NCBI GenBank assembly: GCA_003862195.1
Contig: QOUO01000004.1
Span: 1-64,000 of the forward strand
Direction of reading: 5' to 3'
Length of the DNA stretch: 64,000 nucleotides
Source: Coriobacteriaceae bacterium
Lineage (GTDB): Bacteria > Actinomycetota > Coriobacteriia > Coriobacteriales > Atopobiaceae
Below are positions 60,703-64,000 of the stretch, piece after piece (within the stretch, counting starts at the first letter, position 1; each line of letters begins with the position of its first letter). The notes below the pieces were generated by a model. That model did not search any database, was not told where the DNA came from, and worked only from the letters and a program-made list of their open reading frames with translations. The position numbers were made by a program, and so were the translations under genes.

Positions 60703-61008
60703 CTAGGCGAGCTCGCCCTTGGACTTGAGGAAGCCCTCCAGGCCGGCCTTGATCTCGTCCGCGTCAACGATGTTGCGGACGCTCACCACGTAGGGAAGGT
60801 CCTTCTTGCCCTCGTCCTCGAGGATGAGGCCGAGGTCGGACATGGTGATGATGAGGTCGCCGTCGAAGTCCTTGATCTGGTCGACGGAGCCGTGCTGCGT
60901 GCTGATGGGCCAACCCTCGTTAGCCACGACCTGCTGAACCCTGGTCTCGAGGATTGCGCTGGAACCAACGCCGGCGCGGCAGCACACAAGCGCCCTGTAC
61001 TTAGCCAT
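60703..61008 (-). CDS. PTS IIB component, orphan (lactose/galactitol-like fold)
   Basis: This 101-aa protein has the IIB phosphorylation loop ALVCCRAGVGSSAILETRVQQVV near its N terminus, with the active Cys at 8 or 9, and a four-stranded Rossmann-like pattern after it. The ATG at 61008 follows AAGGGAG. No IIA or IIC gene is near; it precedes the phosphoketolase gene by 56 bases. It may signal PTS phosphorylation state rather than carry sugar, which is inference. Confidence 0.85.
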   Translation of the reverse strand: MAKYRALVCCRAGVGSSAILETRVQQVVANEGWPISTQHGSVDQIKDFDGDLIITMSDLGLILEDEGKKDLPYVVSVRNIVDADEIKAGLEGFLKSKGELA

Positions 61009-61481
61009 TGCCCGCTCCCTTCTGGCGCGCCTTCGCGCCACGTGCGCGGCGACGCGCCGGAATCCATCCGACCGCCGGGCCGCGCGTCCGTCAAATCTCT
61101 CTCACAGCCGAAATGTGACATATGGTGAATCTAAAGTCAATCAGAAATTAATACTATTCAGCCGTTTACTTGTGATTTTCAAACGTCCGACCCCAGGGGA
61201 ATGCCGTGCGCACGCGCGGGCAACGCGGGCGAGAAGAACATACACCGTGCTTGTTACCTGCTATTTTGAAGCAATTTCTACTTATATGAACGTTCTGAAT
61301 CCGCAATCGACCACAAGGAGCCTAAATGTTAACAAATGCATATATTATAATTGTTATGCGCAATGGAACACCAGATAGGAAAGAACGCTCTCCCATAACG
61401 TTCACTCCGTTCATAAAATGGTAGGGAACGGAATGCCGCGGGGCGGCAATCGGAAGGCTTACGGGACGGGGCGGTCGACGC
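61009..61481. other. AT-rich divergent region between the IIB gene and the DeoR gene
   Basis: About 470 bases, AT-rich from 61100 to 61400. It contains a copy of the window-wide motif (GGCGAGAAGAAC, 61228-61239) and a short frame at 61326-61424. Promoters for both flanking genes must be here; I cannot assign them with confidence. Confidence 0.4.
61326..61424 (+). CDS. Possible small ORF (32 aa) upstream of the DeoR gene
   Basis: ATG 61326 follows AAGGAG by five bases, a better ribosome site than that of the DeoR gene itself. The frame reads MLTNAYIIIVMRNG onward to TAG at 61422-61424, with three consecutive Ile codons (ATT ATA ATT). It could be a leader peptide or a small protein. No terminator with a U-tract follows, so attenuation is not supported. 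Confidence 0.3.
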   Translation: MLTNAYIIIVMRNGTPDRKERSPITFTPFIKW

Positions 61482-62264
61482 ATGAGGCGAAGCGAGACGT
61501 TCGTGACGAGGCGCAGGCAGGCCATCGTGAGGCTGCTCGAGGAGCGCGAGAGCGCCAGCGTGGCGGAGCTCGCGGAACGCTTTGACGTGTCGTCCCTCAC
61601 CATCAGGCGCGACCTGGACAGCCTGGAGGGCCAGGGCATGGTCACGCGCCAGTACGGCCGCGTGAGCCTGGTGGACGAGCTGGGGCGGCCCTCCGGCTCG
61701 CGCCGCGTGCTCGCCAAGAAGGCCATCGCCGCGGAGGCCGCGCACCACGTGGCCAACGGCGACGCGATCTTTGTGAACGCGAGCTCCACCGCGCTGGAGA
61801 TCATCGAGAGCATCACGGCGCAGGACGTGTCCATCATCACCAACAACAGTAAAGTCATGCTGCTCAAGGGGCCGCTCAGCCAGACCGTGCTCCTGACCGG
61901 CGGCAACGCCATGCCGCCGCGCACGTCGCTCACGGGCGAGCTCACCATGGACGTGATCGGGCGCTACCACGCCGCGAAGTGCTTCATGGGCTGCAGCGGC
62001 ATCAGCGCGGAGGGCGGCCTCACTTCCAACACCATGCCCGAGTGCGCCGTGGACGCGCTCATGCTCGCCCACTCCCGCGAGCACTTCGTGCTTCTGGACT
62101 CGTCCAAGCTCGGGCAGGTGTACACCTACCCCATCGCGGGCATTGCCGAGGCGCACACCGTGATCACGGACGACGGCGCCACGGACGAGCAGGTCAGGGC
62201 TCTGCGCGAGGCGGGCGTGCGCGAGGTCATCCGGGTCGCGACGTCGATGCCCGAGGTGGTCTAG
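61482..62264 (+). CDS. DeoR family transcriptional regulator
   Basis: This 260-aa repressor has the DeoR helix-turn-helix (SVAELAERFDVSSLTIRRDLDSLEGQG, residues 25-51) and a sugar-phosphate-sensing domain (NASSTALEIIESI, TNNSKVMLL, VLLTGGN, FMGCSGISAEGGLTS, LLDSSKLG). The ATG at 61482 has only a weak ribosome site. galM follows 94 bases downstream, so a hexose or galactoside operon is a likely target. Confidence 0.9.
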   Translation: MRRSETFVTRRRQAIVRLLEERESASVAELAERFDVSSLTIRRDLDSLEGQGMVTRQYGRVSLVDELGRPSGSRRVLAKKAIAAEAAHHVANGDAIFVNASSTALEIIESITAQDVSIITNNSKVMLLKGPLSQTVLLTGGNAMPPRTSLTGELTMDVIGRYHAAKCFMGCSGISAEGGLTSNTMPECAVDALMLAHSREHFVLLDSSKLGQVYTYPIAGIAEAHTVITDDGATDEQVRALREAGVREVIRVATSMPEVV

Positions 62265-62358
62265 CCGCTCGTCCACCCGTGCGGCACCGGGGCCCGTGGC
62301 TCGGGTAGCATGGTGACAGTCGCCCTTTGCGGCGTTTGGCACAAGGGTTGGAGGAGCC

Positions 62359-63381
62359 ATGAGCCATGAGTCCATCGCGTTTGGCACCATGCCGGACGGT
62401 CGTGACGTGCACCTACACCTGCTTCGCAACGCACACGGCCTCGAGGCCGGCATCAGCGAGCTGGGCGCGTGCCTTGTGAGCATGCGCGTGCCGGACGGCC
62501 ACGGCGCAAGGCCGGACGTCTGCCTGGGCTACGACGGCGTGGCCGGCTACCTGGACAACCCCCACTGCATGGGTGCCATCCTGGGCAGGAACGCCAACCG
62601 CATCGCGGGCGCGCGCTTTGACCTGGGCGGCACGACGCACCGCCTTGCGGCAAACGATGGCGAGAACAACCTCCATTCCGGCCCGCACCTCTACTCCCAC
62701 CGCCTGTGGCAGGCCAGCCGCACGACGGAGGACTCAGTCACGCTCAACCTCCACAGCCGCCCCGGCGACCAGGGATTTCCCGGTGCGGTGGACGTGAACG
62801 TCACCTACACCCTGACCGAGGACGACACGCTGCGCGTCGACTACGACGCGATGCCGGACGACACCACGATCGTCAACCTCACGTGCCACGCGTACTGGAA
62901 CCTCAACGGGCACGCCTCGGGCAGCGCGCTTGGGCACACGCTCCAGGTGGAGGCGGACTCCTACACGCCCACGGACGAGCACCACATACCCACGGGCGAG
63001 GTCGCCCCGGTAGAGGGGACGCCGTTCGACCTCAGGCAGGCGCGCCCGATCGAGGAGGGCGTGCGCGCACTGGACGGCTACGACGTCAACTACGTCCTCC
63101 ACAACGACGAGCACCTGGAGCGCGCCTGCACGCTCACGGGCGACGTCACGGGCATCAGCATGGACGTGCTGACCGACTCGCCCGGCCTGCAGGTGTACAG
63201 TGCCGGCGCGCTCGAGGCTCGCGGTAAGGACGGCGCACACTACGGCCCAGGATACGGCATCGCACTGGAAACCCAATTCTTCCCGGATTTCATTCACCAC
63301 AAGAACTTCCCCCAGGCCGTGTACGCGGCGGGGCACGCCTTCCGCTTCACCACGGCCTTCCGGTTCCGCACGCAGGCCTAG
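62359..63381 (+). CDS. galM: Aldose 1-epimerase (galactose mutarotase)
   Basis: This 340-aa enzyme interconverts anomers of aldohexoses. It has GAILGRNANRIAGARFDLGG, the catalytic His residues in NNLHSGPHL and NLTCHAYWNLNGH, and the catalytic Glu in IALETQFFPDFIHHKNFP. GGAGGAGCC lies immediately before the ATG. It is probably co-transcribed with the DeoR gene. Confidence 0.94.
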   Translation: MSHESIAFGTMPDGRDVHLHLLRNAHGLEAGISELGACLVSMRVPDGHGARPDVCLGYDGVAGYLDNPHCMGAILGRNANRIAGARFDLGGTTHRLAANDGENNLHSGPHLYSHRLWQASRTTEDSVTLNLHSRPGDQGFPGAVDVNVTYTLTEDDTLRVDYDAMPDDTTIVNLTCHAYWNLNGHASGSALGHTLQVEADSYTPTDEHHIPTGEVAPVEGTPFDLRQARPIEEGVRALDGYDVNYVLHNDEHLERACTLTGDVTGISMDVLTDSPGLQVYSAGALEARGKDGAHYGPGYGIALETQFFPDFIHHKNFPQAVYAAGHAFRFTTAFRFRTQA

Positions 63382-63434
63382 GCAACGGCGCGGCGCACGG
63401 TGGCGGCGCGTTGCGGCCGAAGGCGCGCGTTCTT

Positions 63435-63454
63435 CTCGCCCAACGCAGGGCGAG
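63435..63454 (+). terminator. Short hairpin after galM
   Basis: CTCGCCC (63435-63441) pairs with GGGCGAG (63448-63454), followed by TTCG. The stem is short and the T-run weak. The left arm overlaps a copy of the window-wide motif. Confidence 0.45.
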
Positions 63455-63569
63455 TTCGTAAACATTTGGGAGAGCGGGCGCCCACGCACGTCGCGAGGCG
63501 CTATGGTTGCATACTGTTCCCAACATTAACACCCGCGCCACGCGGGCCAGGCACGACCGAGGAGTATTC

Positions 63570-64000
63570 ATGGCAATCACCCCAGAAGAGGTAGCCGAGA
63601 CCCTGAGCATGGTCTCCCAGCAGAATCTTGACCTCAGGACCATCACCATGGGCATCTCGCTCTTTGGCTGCGCCGACGAGGACATGCACCGCATGTGCAC
63701 CAAGATCTACGACCGCATCACCACCACCGCGCAGGACCTCGTGCCCACGGCCGAGCAGCTCGAGCGCGAGTACGGCATCCCCATCGCCAACAAGCGCGTG
63801 TCCGTCACGCCCATCGCGCAGATCGCGGCCGCCTGCAAGGACGAGGACCTGACGCCCATCGCCCAGGCCATGAACCGCGCCGCGGAGACCCTGGGGATCG
63901 ACTTCATGGGCGGCTTCTCGGCGCTGGTCCAGAAGGGCATGGGCTCGGCGGACAGGCGCCTCATCGCGTCCATCCCCTCCGCGCTCGCGTCGACGGACCG
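63570..64000 (+). CDS. UPF0210 (PFL-like, DUF711) family protein, 3' end outside the window
   Basis: The frame starts at ATG 63570 with GAGGAG five bases upstream and runs off the right edge after 143 codons. The visible part has NLDLRTITMGISLFGCADEDMH, IPIANKRVSVTPIAQIA and GIDFMGGFSALVQKGM, typical of the UPF0210 family, which is structurally related to glycyl-radical enzymes but has no known activity. The usual partner, a small ACT-domain protein (UPF0237), is not upstream here. Confidence 0.88.
   Translation, partial: MAITPEEVAETLSMVSQQNLDLRTITMGISLFGCADEDMHRMCTKIYDRITTTAQDLVPTAEQLEREYGIPIANKRVSVTPIAQIAAACKDEDLTPIAQAMNRAAETLGIDFMGGFSALVQKGMGSADRRLIASIPSALASTD

Noticed and set aside
1-64000. 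tRNA, rRNA, CRISPR array, prophage or insertion sequence
   Set aside because: No GTTCRANYCC arm in a cloverleaf context, no regularly spaced repeats and no transposase or phage structural gene was seen. The Rpn protein is transposase-like by fold only and has no terminal inverted repeats that I could find.

Overview
The window is high-GC DNA with ATG, GTG and TTG starts and good Shine-Dalgarno sites. It looks like an anaerobic, saccharolytic actinobacterium of the class Coriobacteriia (an Olsenella/Atopobium-like Atopobiaceae would fit). The placement is an inference from gene content: class III ribonucleotide reductase, phosphoketolase, a sucrose PTS and a large ilv-leu cluster. I see no tRNA, rRNA, CRISPR array or prophage.

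Layout. 0-3 kb: start of a transaldolase-like gene, then an OhrR-type MarR regulator with an ABC exporter. 2.8-4.1 kb: a two-gene nucleotidyltransferase cassette between 127-bp direct repeats. 4.1-6.2 kb: cstA behind a leader peptide and attenuator. 6.5-9.8 kb: an amidohydrolase, a block of nested inverted repeats, a DUF559-type nuclease gene and a TatA with a zinc ribbon. 10-16.5 kb: a minus-strand run of LysR, a ClpX-like AAA+ protein, an HNH nuclease, a C5 methyltransferase and a Sau3AI/MutH-type restriction enzyme. 16.7-29.6 kb: a lipoprotein, a hydrolase/regulator pair divergent from azlCD, a CinA-type amidohydrolase, nrdD-nrdG, a zinc-ribbon membrane protein, a nitroreductase, a HAD phosphatase, coaX and an OPT transporter. 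29.8-34.5 kb: sucrose operon scrA-scrB-scrK. 34.6-48.9 kb: branched-chain amino-acid genes in two minus-strand units (leuA-ilvB-ilvN-ilvC and ilvB-ilvA-ilvD-DUF815-leuC-leuD-leuB), each behind a leader peptide. 49-58 kb: an Rpn-type nuclease, a DUF438 sensor, an MFS exporter, a histidine phosphatase, a LacI regulator, an LCP ligase and a NudC-like Nudix. 58-64 kb: phosphoketolase with an orphan PTS IIB, a DeoR regulator, galM and a UPF0210 gene.

How the genes work together. Sucrose enters as sucrose-6-phosphate, is split by ScrB, and the fructose is phosphorylated by ScrK; phosphoketolase and the transaldolase-like enzyme lie downstream in sugar metabolism. The two ilv/leu units encode isoleucine, valine and leucine synthesis, with two different acetolactate synthase large subunits and one small subunit. 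AzlCD would export branched-chain amino acids. Short leader peptides ending in Leu/Val/Ile codons precede leuA, the ilvB operon and, unexpectedly, cstA; the last two are followed by U-tract terminators. This suggests one attenuation regulon.

Strongest leads: a window-wide GAGAAGNAC motif that recurs between genes and as inverted pairs in terminators, as uptake sequences do elsewhere; the cstA attenuator; the repeat-flanked nucleotidyltransferase cassette with a changed catalytic residue; the ClpX-like protein beside a restriction-modification system; and an in-frame internal start in the Rpn gene.
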